Positions 12,620 to 24,435 of a stretch of DNA of 64,000 nt are shown here, piece by piece. The stretch is from Paraphaeosphaeria minitans. Its lineage: Eukaryota; Ascomycota; Dothideomycetes; Pleosporales; Didymosphaeriaceae. Both the position numbers and the translations under genes were made by a program. The stretch is from assembly GCA_015832175.1 (NCBI GenBank), contig WJXW01000001.1, positions 2,976,001-3,040,000 on the forward strand. The letters are read 5' to 3'. The notes under the pieces were generated by a model. It saw nothing but the letters and a program-made list of their open reading frames with translations. It ran no database searches and was not told where the DNA came from. Numbering within the stretch: the first letter of the stretch is position 1; every line of letters begins with the position of its first letter.

Positions 12620-13110
12620 TCTAGTGGCTACTTAAAAGTCCTCTAGTCTATTACTCTTCCTACCTAATAGCTGCTTAAAAGTCTATTAGTCTATTATTAT
12701 TTTATTCCTAGGTAACTAATAACTACTTAAAAGTCTATATAGTCTATACTAGCACTAGATAGCTGCTTAAAAGTCTATTAGCCTATTGTTGTTTAGTTCT
12801 AGGTAATTAGTGACTACTTAAAAGTCCATTAATCTGTTTGTCTAGGCGACTAATAACTATTTAAAAGTCTATACAGTCTGTTTGTCTGTGTACCTAATAG
12901 CTACTTGAAAATCTATTAGTCTGTTGTTGTCTTATTCCTAGGTAATTAGTAACTACTTAAAAGTCTATTAATCTGTTTGTCTAGGCAACTAATAACTACT
13001 TAAAAGTCCATACAGTCTGTCTGTCTTTGTACCTAATAGCTACTTAAAAGTCTATTAGTCTTATTACTCTGTTCCTAGCTATTTAGCAGCTACTTAAAAG
13101 TCTACTAAAT
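12620..13110. repeat. Tandem array in the 5' leader of element C
   Basis: Eleven copies of a core that reads acttaaaagtctattag or close variants occur at roughly 42-52 bp spacing, from about 12627 to 13090. Every third unit is most alike, giving a higher-order period near 138 bp (for example 12762, 12899, 13038). It lies between the 5' LTR (13194-13424) and gag, where packaging signals of retrotransposons are expected. That role is inference. Confidence 0.75.
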
Positions 13111-13193
13111 AGCTTCTATTAGTTCTCTAAATACTTATTGCTATACTTCTCTATATCCTTTTAAAAGCAGCCCTATATCCCTTACTAAATATT

Positions 13194-13424
13194 ATTATAT
13201 TATAGGTGCGTTTGCCTTAAGTAAGGAATATAAAAGAATAAGTTAAGTTCTCCTATCTAAAATTTATTATATAAATCTAACTACTCTAATTATCTATTAG
13301 GTCCCTTCCTGTCTTATTTAGGTGGCGCTCTCTTTTTCCTATTCCCTAATTAGCTATCTTAAATAACAGCTAACTGGCCCTATGTTTCTCTAATTCTCTA
13401 TTGTAGGCCAACCTTTACACTATA
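13194..13424 (-). repeat. 5' LTR of element C (231 bp)
   Basis: This is the partner of 3723-3953. It ends acactata immediately before the duplicated target site ATACT (13425-13429), after which chromovirus copy 4 continues without loss. Confidence 0.9.
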
Positions 13425-15340
13425 ATACTTAAGATATATACTATGTTTATTTCTTTAGTATTCTATATATTTATAGATATAAGTTATTATAGCTTCCTTA
13501 ATTCCTTTAAAGGTGTAATTCCTTTAGATAAGTTCTATTGTTTTTGTGATGCCTAGGTGTCCGTATATAAGGTTATTGTAGTATTGTTAAATAATCTTAG
13601 TTTATAGATGTTCTAGAACTTCTTAGTTAATTACTAAAAGTTAATTTAGTTCTGCTATTAGTTCTAGAGATCTATTTCTAGCTTTACAAAGAATTATAGA
13701 GAAGGTTTTTACTTTTTCTCCTACTAAATTACTTTGTTAGCTAAGAGCGTCTACTCTACTGTTTTCTTTTCTAGCTATATAGATGATTTTAAACTTATAC
13801 TACCTAGTAGTCTATAACTATTTTTATTATTATAGCGTAAGTTCTTTTAATATTGTGAACCTTAGAAGGTTCTTATAATCTATATAAATTTCTAGCGTTA
13901 AGTAACTAAGTGCGTAAATCCTCTAGTGCTTTGAGGCTTTAATAATAGCGTAGAGTTCTTTATTATATATGTTGTATTGTGTTTTGGCGTTATTAAATTT
14001 ACATAAGTAATAGGCAATTAGGTGCTATTTACTATTATATTCTTATTGAGCGTAAGCGCCTAGCGTAAGATTACTAGTGTCTATTTTAATGCGTAGTAAT
14101 TCATCACTTCTAAAATAAATAAGAATAGGTTCTATAATACATACTATCTTAAGGAGTTAGAATAACATTTTACACTTATTTATTTATTTAAAGGGTATGT
14201 TCTTTTTTATAAAATTTATTAAGGGTATTGTAACTTTTGCGTAATCTTAGATAAATTATTAGTTAAATCTATAGAATCTTAAGAATTCTTAGATGTTCTT
14301 AGCTGTCTTTAGTATTAGCTAGTTCTTAATATATTTAATTTTACTTAGTGCTATCTTAATTCCTTTTGTAGTAACAATATGTCTTAGGAATTTAAGTTAT
14401 TTAATGTTAAACTTATATTTCTTAAGTTTAATACAAAGGCATACTTTATCTAGTGCTTCTAGTACTATTTATACATGCTTAGTGTGGTCTAATTTGTTTT
14501 TAGAAAAGACAAGGATATTGTCTATATACGTAATAATAAATATGTCTACATGTTTATAGAGTATGTTATTAATAAGTGCTATAAAAGCTGCTAGTGCGTT
14601 TATAAGTCTAAAATGTATAACTTTATATTTAAATAGTCTATAGCGTAATTAAAACGCTGTTTTCTATTCTTTGCTTTTTTTAATTCATATAAGGTAGTAA
14701 CTGTCTCTTAGATCTATTATTATAAATATTTTAGCTTAAGATAGTTAATCTTGTAACTCTATAATATTTAGTAGTAAATATTAGTTCTTTATTATTATAT
14801 TGTTAAGTTATTAGTAGTTAACGTATAGTTTATCTAATCTATTCTTTTTCTTAATAAACATAAAAGGGCTTACTACTAGTAACTTTAATAGTTATATATA
14901 TCTTTTTCTAAGGTTTATCTTAATAAAATTACGTTCTTTAAGGAGTTCTTCTCCTATTTTACTATATAGTAGTCTAAAGGGTGGCGTTTTTTCTTCTTCT
15001 AGGTCTATTATAAGATCCTAGGGTTAATGTTCTAGTAGGTTTGCTTTTTCTTCCTTTTCTATAAATATATATGTCTATTTCCTATACTCCCTTAGTAAGG
15101 TAAGGGGTGTGCTATTGTCCTCCTTTTTACACTTTTTAACCTAGTAGTTCCTACTAGCGTCTACTAAAGTATATTTCTATTTTTTAACTATCTATTACAG
15201 TATTATATTATTAATAACTCCCTTATCTACTATTATTTTTAGTTGATACGTAGGCTTTACTTATAATATATAATTACAGCATTTAAATAATATTTTCTTT
15301 ATACTTTAGTTAATCTACGAGTTATGTATTATTAACTAAA
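13425..15340 (-). pseudogene. Chromovirus copy 4, protease-RT-RNaseH-integrase N-terminal part
   Basis: This continues the element interrupted at 3722 and is collinear with about 29170-31084 of copy 3. Read on the minus strand, the RT motif at 14517-14528 is Tyr-Ile-Asp-Asn, so one catalytic aspartate has been lost. RNaseH and the integrase H2C2 region lie at lower coordinates. The element is cut again at 15340 by copia E2, just upstream of RT. The missing gag side is not found next to the other end of any copia copy here. Confidence 0.85.
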
Positions 15341-15535
15341 TGTTGTGGTAAAAAGGGCTCGAACTATTATAGGATATTCAGGAGCAGAGTTGTAAAGAAT
15401 ACAAAGAGCTAATTGTAGGAAAGGATGCCAAAAGGGTAGACTATATATAAAAGAAACAAGCCTCTTAGCAAGAATCCCATGATATGAATTAGTGGATCCA
15501 GAAAGAATCACAGTAGTGAGTGTTTTACTTTAACA
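15341..15535 (-). repeat. 3' LTR of copia E2 (195 bp)
   Basis: It starts tgttgtggtaaaaaggg and ends actttaaca on the plus strand. It is the reverse complement of the E1 LTRs at 17312-17506 and 24436-24630, with the same length. Confidence 0.9.
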
Positions 15536-16059
15536 CACCCCCTAGGTGATCGCTTAAAGCGGATTACCTATTTTAAGAAGTAATCTATAATTACCTAAAT
15601 CCTTTCTAAAGATCTTTAAAAAACTATCTAAAGGCTGTTTAAAGATTAAAAAACTATTAAGAATTATTCTTCTAAATCTCCTTATCTTAAGAACAGCGAT
15701 TCTATTACCCCCCACTTATTATAATAGTAAAACAATTACTATTTATCTTTTAAATCACAAATCCTATTGTGAATTATGTCTAGAATCTCTTCTTCTAGTA
15801 GGTTAGGAGCTTATAAGCGTAGCACAAAGGCCTAGAGTATAAATACTTTTATTTTACTACTCTTTTTGCTTACTTCCTATTAACTATAAGGTAATTTCCC
15901 TACTCTTACTAGCTAGCAAGTAAATAGGCAGGCGCGTTTTAATTAGGAAAGAGTAGTAGTAAGAAAAATAAGTAGTAAAGAAGGTGCGTATTTAGCGCTT
16001 AATAATTAGATAGGTAGTAGAGTATATAAGCCTTTTACTAGCGCTTAATCTTCTCTTTT

Positions 16060-16570
16060 TAATTCTTTACTTTTAACGCTTTAACTTCCTATTTAATTTA
16101 AGCCTACTAGTTTAAGCCTTTAAATCCTACTACTTTATAGTAGGTTCTTTTCTTCTAATTATTATCTTGCGCTTTTTCTATTATTTAGAGCTTTACTAAC
16201 TCTTTTAAATATCTAATAACCTAGCTAAAGCACGCGTAGTAAAGGCTATAAAAGCTACTAAATAAAGCTCCTAATCCTCCTACTAAGATCCTCCTACTTC
16301 TCTTACTCTACTAGCTCCTCCTACTCTAGCTTTAGGCCCCTAGTAATTACTTAGTGCTCTTAGATAAGTAAGCTGCTTAGGCTGCTTAAAAGGAACTATA
16401 GTAAGAAAAAGTAATAGATACTGCTATAATAACGCTTTAAGCTTAGGTAGGCGCTACTATACCTACTTTACCCACTCTTACACTACTATATATAAGGTTA
16501 TCCTATTACTTTAGCTAATTCTACTAATTATTTTTATAGCTAGCCGCATATTTAGACTCTAGCTATAGAT
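16060..16570 (+). pseudogene. Candidate antisense coding region in copia E2
   Basis: On the strand opposite to pol, the frame in phase with GCC at 16102 reads as a Gln/Ala/Leu-rich protein. It has a Pro-rich middle and a coiled-coil-like stretch with YLVLLDKQAAQAA. It is interrupted by many TAG/TAA, which would be Gln or Trp before RIP. The same frame can be read in E1 (about 23480-23870, minus). The main length difference between the two copies is 9 nt, a multiple of three. Stop density is high, so coding status is uncertain. Start and end are not defined. Confidence 0.35.
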
Positions 16571-17311
16571 TTTATCTACTATTAACTATTAAAGGGTGCT
16601 AATATAAGCTTTTATTTTAAGATTTATTCTAGGTTTAGCTAATACTTTTTATAGAAAAGGCTAATTACTAAGCTACGTAAGAGGGTTAAAGTAGCTTTAT
16701 AAGCTCTTTTTTCTACTAGTAGTTAGAAAGAGTAAGCTTAGTATATAGCTACTATTCTACTCTCTCCCTCCTAGCTAATTTTTAGTAGAGGATAGAGTAA
16801 TTACCCTCTTACTCTACCTATTAAAGAGTAGCATAGTCGCAGCTAATACACTAATTAAAATAGCTAGATAAGTAGCTTATTAGCTCTAAAGTAGAGTAAA
16901 GGCTAAATAAGTGCTTCTCTTCTTATTAATTAAAAGAGAGAAGGCTAGGGTAAGCTATTACTTACTGCTAATTAAAAGAGAGGTAGAGGAGGTAGATAGG
17001 GTAAGGAATTACCTACTATAAAGAGGAGGGGAGGAGGAGGATAGGGAGAATCTTCTACTACTAATTATAGGGGAGATTCTCGCACCCCTATAATTAAGTA
17101 GAGGAGGAAAAGGGTTTATAAGCTTATAAATAAGCTCTTTAATCTCCTCTTTCTCTAATTCTTATTTTTTTTCTAATCTTTTCTTTCTTTTCTTTTTCTT
17201 TTCTTATTTTCTAGCTCTAAATTAATAATTCTAAGTAGTTAATAGATTAATTCTCTACTTACCTACTCTTATTCTATAATTATTATACTTATATTTTATA
17301 GATTTAATAGC

Positions 17312-17506
17312 TGTTGAAGTAAAACACTTACTTCTGTGATTCTTTCTGGATCCACTAATTTAGATCACAGGATTCTTGCCAAGAGGCTTGTTTCTTTTAT
17401 ATATAGTCTGCCCTTTTGGCATTCTTTCCTATAATTAGCTCTTTGTATTCTTTACAACTCTGCTCCTGAATATCCTATGATAGTTTGAGCCCTTTTTACT
17501 ACAACA
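17312..17506 (+). repeat. 5' LTR of copia E1 (195 bp)
   Basis: It begins tgttgaagtaaaacac and ends ctacaaca, with TG...CA termini. It is the same length as the 3' LTR, with scattered transitions. Confidence 0.92.
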
Positions 17507-17507
17507 G

Positions 17508-17522
17508 TTATAAGCCTAGCGC
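17508..17522 (+). promoter_or_regulatory. Primer-binding site of copia E1
   Basis: The sequence ttataagcctagcgc begins one base after the 5' LTR. Undoing two RIP-type changes (TpG to TpA and CpA to TpA) gives a complement of the anticodon-arm region of initiator methionine tRNA. Priming from an internal half-tRNA-iMet fragment is known for Drosophila copia and yeast Ty5. The same site is seen next to the E3 5' LTR (about 54809-54823, minus). Confidence 0.55.
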
Positions 17523-17640
17523 TTAGAACGTAGGATAATTCTCCCTACCTACTTAGCAACGCTTAAATTATTATACAACACTCTATTTAGAACCTCTCTA
17601 TAATACAACCCCTCTATTTCTAATCACGAAAATTATTAAA

Positions 17641-20600
17641 ATAGTAGAAGTACAGCTTGTTAATCGCGCTAGTTAGCCCTACTAGTTTGTCTAGCTTTAA
17701 TTCTAAGTAAACTTGAAAGGAATCTAGAACTAAATTAACCTAGAGGCAATTAACGCTCTAGCAATTAATTACGTAAAGCTAGAATAACCTCCGCTTCTAC
17801 AGAAACTATCACTAATTGCGGATACAGCCTCTATGGCAAGTATTTAATTATACAAAGCAGAGCTTACTAAGTATAAAATAGATAAAGAGAGCTTTCCTTT
17901 ACAAATAGTGGAATATAGAGTAGTAGTTTTAGACTAGTAAGCAGACTATACTAAGATATAGAATCTCTAGACTTAGGTAAACGCTATAGTATCGCCTAAT
18001 CTGCTTACTCCTGCCATAATTACTCTAGTTAATACACGCTAAACTACGCTTTAGTCCCTAATTTAACTCTTAAAGGAAGATCTCGCACTAAATAAAGGAG
18101 CTATATAGAATAATATTTAATCTTTATACTGCGCTTATCTTAAGAAGGCTAAGCAGGTAAGACAAAGTCCTAAGACCTAGTTTAAAGAGTGGCAGCTCCT
18201 CTATTAAAAAGCGAAGACCTACTTAATTAGCGAAATTAGTGGACTGCTTACTACCTAAGATTTCCTAGATGTAATCGCCGCGCGTATAGCACTAGATTAG
18301 GCCTAATTAATAAACTAACAGCTAATCCAGAATAAGACGCTAGGACAGAATTAGATTACGCTAGATAATCTAGGGAAAGTATTTTCGGCGCTTGTCCAGG
18401 AGCATTTAATCTAATCTAGTTCTAATAAAATAAGTGGGGTATTCGCCACGTTTAATAGATTATTAAAACAATCTACTAACTCTAATAGTTCTAGTTTGTC
18501 TAATTAGACAAAGAAACAACCGAACTGTCCCTATAAGCCCTATACTTATAGGTGGAAACTAATAGAGTGCTGAAGACTTTAAACCGCGATAGCTGGATTA
18601 CCCTAGGATAGAATATTGTTATTTAATCTCACCAATAAAGAAAAATTAGAGATTCTTAATTAACTTAAGTAGCCTAAGTGGTTAAACCTTTGTAATGCGA
18701 TTACGAAAGTAGGATAGAATAAGAAACAATCCTCTACTAAGACTATTAAGTATTCTAGTAGTATTACTACTACTCTACTAAACCTATTCGATCTGCCTAC
18801 AGACAATAGAGCATTGGGTGTCTACTCTACTCTATATTCTAACGCTTATCCTCTATTAGAATGTACAATACTAGACAGTGCTATAGTAGTTTACCTAGTT
18901 AACAATCGCGAAAGACTTGTTCCTGGGACGTTTTAATTATTAAACAAGAGTATAGAGGTAGGTACACAAAGCCTCCTAATCTTAGGAATTAGTAATAGAC
19001 TAATTAAAAACGCTTTATATAGGAAAAATAGGAGATTTATAGAAGATCTGCTGCTCTAAGGAGTAAGAGTAGTAGAAGGCTTTTATATAAATATTATATT
19101 AGAAGCTCTTTTAAAGAAAGTAAAGATTTAGTACTTTAGTTTAGATTACACTCTTAGGATTAGAAGTCTAGAATAAAGTGTTATTTTAGCAGACCTAAGA
19201 TGCGAGCATAACCTTACTTTTCTATAATATAAGCTAATCCGCTCTTGTCTAATTATTATAAGTGTGACCACTAAAGGATTATCCTAGGTTAATATTAAGA
19301 GATTAGATTCTAAGGACCTCTAGCACCTTTAAGTAGGGTATATAGGAAGTAGAGCCCTATAAGCTCTAGTAACTGTAGCCTAAGGTGTAAAGATTACTAG
19401 AATATTAAGGAAGAATTGTGAGCACTGTGCTACTGCACACGTAACCTAGGTAATCTCTAGGAGACCTAGAGAACAATTACCTAGGCTATTTTACTTATTA
19501 TTCTAGGATCTATTTAATATGCCCACTACTTAAAATAGAGAAAACTAGGTTTTGCTAATTAAAGAAGATTTTAGTAAGAAACCTTACGTTTTTAATTTTA
19601 GAACAAAGACGCTTTCTAAGATAATAAGAGTATAGTAGGATTTTTTAGCTCTTATTAATACAAAATACGAGCTTTAAATTACGAAAATCTACTAGGATAA
19701 TAATACAGCAACACTTCTATAGAGAGGGAAATCCTAGTACAAGTTTTAGGCTAATTAGAAAGGGATAACAATTAGTAGACTACCGCCCTATACGTATAAG
19801 CCTAATAGCGCTGTAGAAAGAATAGGCCAGGAGCTTATAATAAAAGTAATTGAAATACGAACAAGCGCAAATCTACTATTAAATCTCTAGCCTAAGATTA
19901 TATAAGCGGCATACTAGCTCTAAGGAATAATTCCTAGCCTAGCATTAGGCTATCAATCACCTAATAAAACGTTGGATGCTTAGTTTAGACAATATTTTTA
20001 TTATTTTAAACTAGTAAAAACATAATATAGGACAGCTAATCTTTGTCTAAACTAGAGTACTATCTACGCCTATGGCTGCTAAGCTTACCCTTTAGATTAG
20101 GAGCGTACAGCTAGGCAAGACAAAAGAGGATTTAAAGTGAATCCTAGGGGCTATATTAAATACCTAGTAGGCTACAAAGCTTCTAATATCTACTAAATAT
20201 AGATTCCCTAGCTCAATTAGGTAATTACTACACGAAACGTAAGGTTTAATAAGTCCTTATTCTATAAAGAATTAAAGGAATAATCTATTCTAAAGATAGA
20301 AGTGTTAAAAATAGTACAAAGCCTCTAAAAAGGAGAGCTAAATAATCTAGGAGAAGCGTATAAAGACGCGCTTAATATTCTTCCTAAAATAAACAAGTAT
20401 ATAAGAACTACTACTAAACCTATAGGTGACCCTTAGGTAATTAAAAGCGAAGTAGGCTAGCTAAGTAATTAGAAACCTAAGGTACCTACTACTAAGCGAG
20501 CTGTAGGCTTAGCTAGCTAGTAGCTAAGAATTCGCTTAAGTAGGAAAGGAAGCACAGGACTTATAACCCCTAATTAGACACTAGAGCCAGGTGATCTTAG

Positions 20601-22710
20601 GGGTAATCTGTTAAGTAATTAAAAGATATCTGGCAGCCACTAGAACACTACTAAGAGAGCTGGCCCGCCAGAATCTAGGGATTTAATACCCTATTTATTA
20701 GTAGAAACTAATTAGGTTACTAATTAACCTAGCGCAGATAACTTAATTACGCTAGACAAAGCAGATAACCCACTAGCGCGCTAAAGGCGAAGGCAGATCT
20801 ATCTAGAAGTAAGTAGAATAAGTAGGCGAAATTATAGTAAAGCACTAGAAATTAACTAACTAATAAATTACTATCTACTATTACAAAGATTAAGGAAGTA
20901 AAATAATTAGGACAATTAGCTAGGGGGTAGGTAGAAGCTGGGTGCTTATACACTAATTGCTAATTATCTTTAAAGTGATCTTAATGTAATATTAGAGCAC
21001 ATATTTATACTAGGAGCAGTAGAGGCCTAGTCTAAGTAAGAAGAATATATTATACTAAATGCGATAGTATTTGCTTCTATACTTAGAAAGGCGCCTAGAG
21101 CGTCTTATATAGCTTAGACTCACAGAGATAAGCTTACACTAGAGCCAACTCTATAGAAACACCTTTATAATTATCTATATAGGAAGCTATTCCTCCTTGC
21201 CGCTTATAAGGAGATCTCGACTTTGCAAAATAAAGGTACCTAGACAGAGATTAAATAATTAAAGGTGTTAGAGTAACTGCTCCCTTTAAAGTAGGTCTTT
21301 ACCTATAAGTTTAATTAAAATAGATACTTTAAAAAGTGCAAAGCTTAAATTATTATAAAAGGAGATTTTTAGAAAAAGAATACTCTCTACTCTACCTATA
21401 CTACTACCCTAGCAGTAAGATCTTTTTAATTAACTGTAGCTCTAGCAGCAGAATTCGATCTAGAAATCTTATAATTTAATGTAATAGGAGCGTTTCTAAA
21501 TACTCTTATTACAGCTGCCAATCTAGTAACTTATAAATTACCTAATAGTTTTAAAAAGCTAGGAAAGTGTGTAAGATTAAATTAAGCTTTATATAGCTTA
21601 GGAGATTTACTACTTCTTTAGTATAAGGAATTTACGGGATTACTTTAATCTTATAGACTCTTAGCTTCGCTAGAAGAGCTATGCCTTTTCTTTAATAGTA
21701 ATTAAAGTATTATTATTCTATTTTATATTAACAATATTCTTTTTCTCTATTATAAGAGTAAAGAGAAAGAAGCCCTAGATTTTTAGAAGAAGATCGCGAA
21801 CAAATACGAGATTAAATTAAAAGGACTAGTAGAGTAGTTCCTAAGTGTTTAAGTAATTAGGGACAGAGAAGCAAGATTAATATCTCTAGTCTATAATACC
21901 TATATTAATAAGATTACGAAAAAGTTTAACCTTTTAAACTCTAGGAGCTTCCCTCCTACACCTCTATTAGTAGAAGATCTCGTTCTAAGTATAGGAGAAG
22001 CCACTCCTTAACAAATAAAGCTCTTTTAAGAAGAGGTAGGATTGGCTCTCTATATAGCAATTATGCTACGCCTAGATATAGCCTTTGCAGTGTTAAAACT
22101 ATTACACTTTCTAATAAATCTAAGCAAAGAACACTTTGCTACTATTAATTATGTAATCCTTTACCTCTATTAAACTAGATAGTAGGCTATAGTCTTTAGT
22201 GGCTATAATAGACCTAATCTACTAATATGTAGAGATGCCTTATTTGCTAATAATTTAATATCACGGCGATCTTCCTATAGATATATTATCCTATTATTTA
22301 GAGGAGCTATTCTATAGAAAGTAGCTTAATAGAACATAATCACTACTTTAATAATAGAAGTAGAGCTTCTAGCGCTTAAATATATAAGTAAAGAAGCTAT
22401 AGCGATTAAGAGATTCTTTACTAAGCTTACTCTAGATCTAGGACTTTTATAGAAGGTCTATTGCAATAATCTTTAAACTATTTATTTAGTGATTAGAAAG
22501 AACGAAAGAATTACTACTTAACTACGCTATATAAATATTTAGAATATATAGTTGTAGTAAGAGTATATAAAAGAATTATTTTAAGTGGAATATCTTCTAA
22601 CTAGCAAAATGCTAGTAGATAGCCTCACAAAGGCTCTTACTTATTAGTAGTTTAATAGATTTAAAAGGCTATTAAATCTATAAAATATAAGCACAATAAT
22701 CACAGAATAA
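17641..22710 (+). pseudogene. gag-pol of copia E1
   Basis: One continuous frame (phase of 17641) runs from gag to RNaseH with only TAG/TAA (rarely TGA) interruptions. The start codon is now ATA; ATG is retained at the same place in E3. Visible parts are gag (about 17641-18480), a knuckle-like Cys motif near 18516-18575, protease with LDSA at 18871-18882, integrase zinc region near 19420-19450 (CATAH) and integrase core to about 19900 with AVERIGQ. RT follows at about 21300-21900 with the catalytic motif at 21724-21735 now YINN, and RNaseH at about 22230-22600. Both catalytic aspartates of RT are lost, consistent with C-to-T change on the opposite strand. The final stop is placed at 22708-22710 but 22681 is possible. 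Confidence 0.85.
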
Positions 22711-22897
22711 AAGTAAGTAAGTAGAGAAATAATCTATTAACTACCTAGAATTATTAATTTAGAGCTAGGAAACAAGAAAAGAAAAAGAAAAGAAAGAAAA
22801 AATTAGAGGGAGAATAGGAATTAGAGGAAGAGGAGATTAAAGAGCTTATCTATAAGTATATAGACCCTCTTCCTCCTCTACTTAATCGCAGGGGTGC

Positions 22898-22933
22898 GAG
22901 AATCTCCTTTATAATTAGTAGTAGGAGATTCTC
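22898..22933. other. Hairpin in copia 3' region
   Basis: gagaatctcct and aggagattctc form an 11-bp inverted repeat around a 14-nt loop. Related, partly mutated versions occur in E2 (near 17050-17090) and E4 (near 61383-61420). It could be an RNA stem in the element transcript; that role is inference. Confidence 0.6.
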
Positions 22934-24164
22934 CCTATCCTCCTCCTCTCCTCCTCTCTATAGCAGGTAATTCCTTATTCTATCTACCTCCTCTACCTCT
23001 CCTTTAATTAGCAGTAGGTAATAGCTTACCCTAGCCTCCCCTTCTTTAATTAGTAGGTAGAAAAGCACTTACCTAGCCTCTACCCTACTTTAGAGCTAAT
23101 AAGCCGCTTATCTAGCTATTTTAATTAAAGTATTAGCTACGACCGCGCTACTTCTTAATAGGTAGGATAAGAGGGTAATTACCCTATCCTTTACTAAGGA
23201 TTAGCTAGGAGGGAAGGAGTAGGATAGTAGCTATATACTAAGCTTACTCCTCCTAACTACTAGTAAGAAGAAGACTTTATAAGGCTACTTTAACTCTCTT
23301 ACGCAGCTTAGTAATTAGCCTCTTCTATAAAAAGTATTAGCTAAATCTAGAATAAATCTTAAAATAAAAGCTTATATTAGCACCCTCTAATAGTTAATAG
23401 TAGATAAAATCTATAGCTAGAGTCTAAATATACAGCTAACTACAGAAATAATTAGTAAAATTAGCTAAAGTAATAGAATAACCCTATACATAGTAATGTA
23501 AGAGTAGGTAAAGTAGGTATAGTAGCGCCTGCCTAAGCTTAAAGCGTTATTATAGTAGTGTCTATTACTTTTTTCTACTAGAGCTCCTTTTAAGCAGCCT
23601 AAGCAGCTTACTTATCTAAGAGTACTAAGTAATTACTAGAGGCCTAGAGCTAGAGTAGGAGGAGCTAGTAGAGTAGGAGGATCTTATTAGGAGGATTAGG
23701 AGCTTTATTTAGTAGCTTTTACAGCCTTTACTACGCGTGCTTTAGCTAGGTTATTAGATATCTAAAAGAGTTAGTAAAGCTCTAAACAACAGAAAGAGCG
23801 TAAGGTAATAATTAGAAGAAAAGAACCTACTATAAGGTAGTGGGATTTAAAGGCTTAAACTAGTAGGCTTAAATTAGATAGGAGGTTAAAGCGTTAAAAG
23901 TAAAAGATTAAAGAGAGAAGATTAAGCACTAGTAAAGGGCTTATATACTCTACTACCTATCTAATTATTAAGCGCTAAATGCGCTCCTTCTTTACTACTT
24001 ATTTCTCTTACTACTACTTCTTCCTAATTAAAACACGCCTACCTATTATACTTACTAGCTAGTAAGAGCGGGGAAATTACCTTATAGTTAATAGGAAGTA
24101 AGCAAAAAGAGTAGCAGAATAAAAGTGTTTACGCTCTAGGCCTTTATGCCACGCTTATGAGCTC

Positions 24165-24380
24165 CTAACCCACCAGAAGAAGAGATTCTGGACACGATTC
24201 ACGATAGGATTCGTGATTTAAAAGATAAATAGTGATTGTTTTGCTATTACAATGAGTGGGGGGTGATAGAATCGCTGTTCTTAAGATAAGGAGATTTAGA
24301 AGAATAATTCTTAATAGTTTTTTAATCTTTAAACAGCCTTTAGACGGTTTTTTAAAGATCTTTAGGAAGGATTTAGACAA
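24165..24380 (-). CDS. Conserved 71-codon open frame, antisense in copia E1
   Basis: A stop-free frame of 71 codons lies opposite to pol, 56 bp inside the 3' LTR. Its first codon is TTG, so a true start is not visible. The predicted peptide is basic and Leu/Ile-rich at the N-terminus, with a Cys-containing C-terminus (ESLLLVG). The same frame is open in E4 (60599-60814) and in E2 (about 15598-15810, no start codon), with scattered substitutions. Staying open in three RIP-hit copies is unusual for this window but may reflect few RIP-prone dinucleotides. Function is unknown. Confidence 0.3.
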   Translation of the reverse strand: MSKSFLKIFKKPSKGCLKIKKLLRIILLNLLILRTAILSPPTHCNSKTITIYLLNHESYRESCPESLLLVG

Positions 24381-24435
24381 TTACAGATTACTTCTTAGGA
24401 TAGGTGATCCGCTTTAAGCGATTACCTAGGGGGTG

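Larger units (their letters stand above)
3723..13424 (-). mobile_element. Element C: complete Ty3/gypsy retrotransposon, 9.7 kb
   Basis: Two 231-bp direct repeats bound the element (3723-3953 and 13194-13424, constant offset 9471). It is flanked by the 5-bp duplication ATACT (3718-3722 and 13425-13429) and inserted into chromovirus copy 4. On the minus strand it encodes gag with a zinc knuckle, protease, RT, RNaseH and integrase in that order, which makes it Ty3/gypsy (Metaviridae-type). It does not share detectable sequence with family A, and I see no chromodomain. A plus-strand gene lies between pol and the 3' LTR. It is heavily RIP-mutated and inactive. Confidence 0.9.
15341..17311 (-). 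mobile_element. Copia E2, 3' LTR and 3' region (part 1)
   Basis: This is the 3' end of a minus-strand Ty1/copia element: the 195-bp LTR (15341-15535) followed by the 3' non-pol region. It is split by copia E1, which duplicated ATAGC (17307-17311 and 24631-24635). The rest of E2 continues at 24636-25603. It contains a 71-codon open frame at about 15598-15810 (+), a candidate antisense coding stretch at about 16060-16570 (+), and a hairpin near 17070-17095. The element was inserted into chromovirus copy 4 next to CTAAA (15336-15340). Confidence 0.85.
22711..24435 (+). other. 3' region of copia E1 between pol and LTR
   Basis: No sense-strand gene is evident. From left to right the stretch holds a polypurine run near 22770-22830, a hairpin at about 22898-22933, pyrimidine/purine-rich tracts to about 23060, and a region whose opposite strand reads as a Gln/Ala-rich candidate protein (about 23480-23870). 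A 71-codon open frame lies on the minus strand (24165-24380). A near-palindrome (about 24402-24428) and the purine tract agggggtg before the LTR complete it. The same arrangement exists inverted in E2 and, with a deletion, in E4. Confidence 0.6.

Noticed and set aside
12620..13110. CRISPR-like array
   Set aside because: Repeats and intervening units are both related to each other, spacing varies, and it lies in the leader of a eukaryotic retrotransposon.
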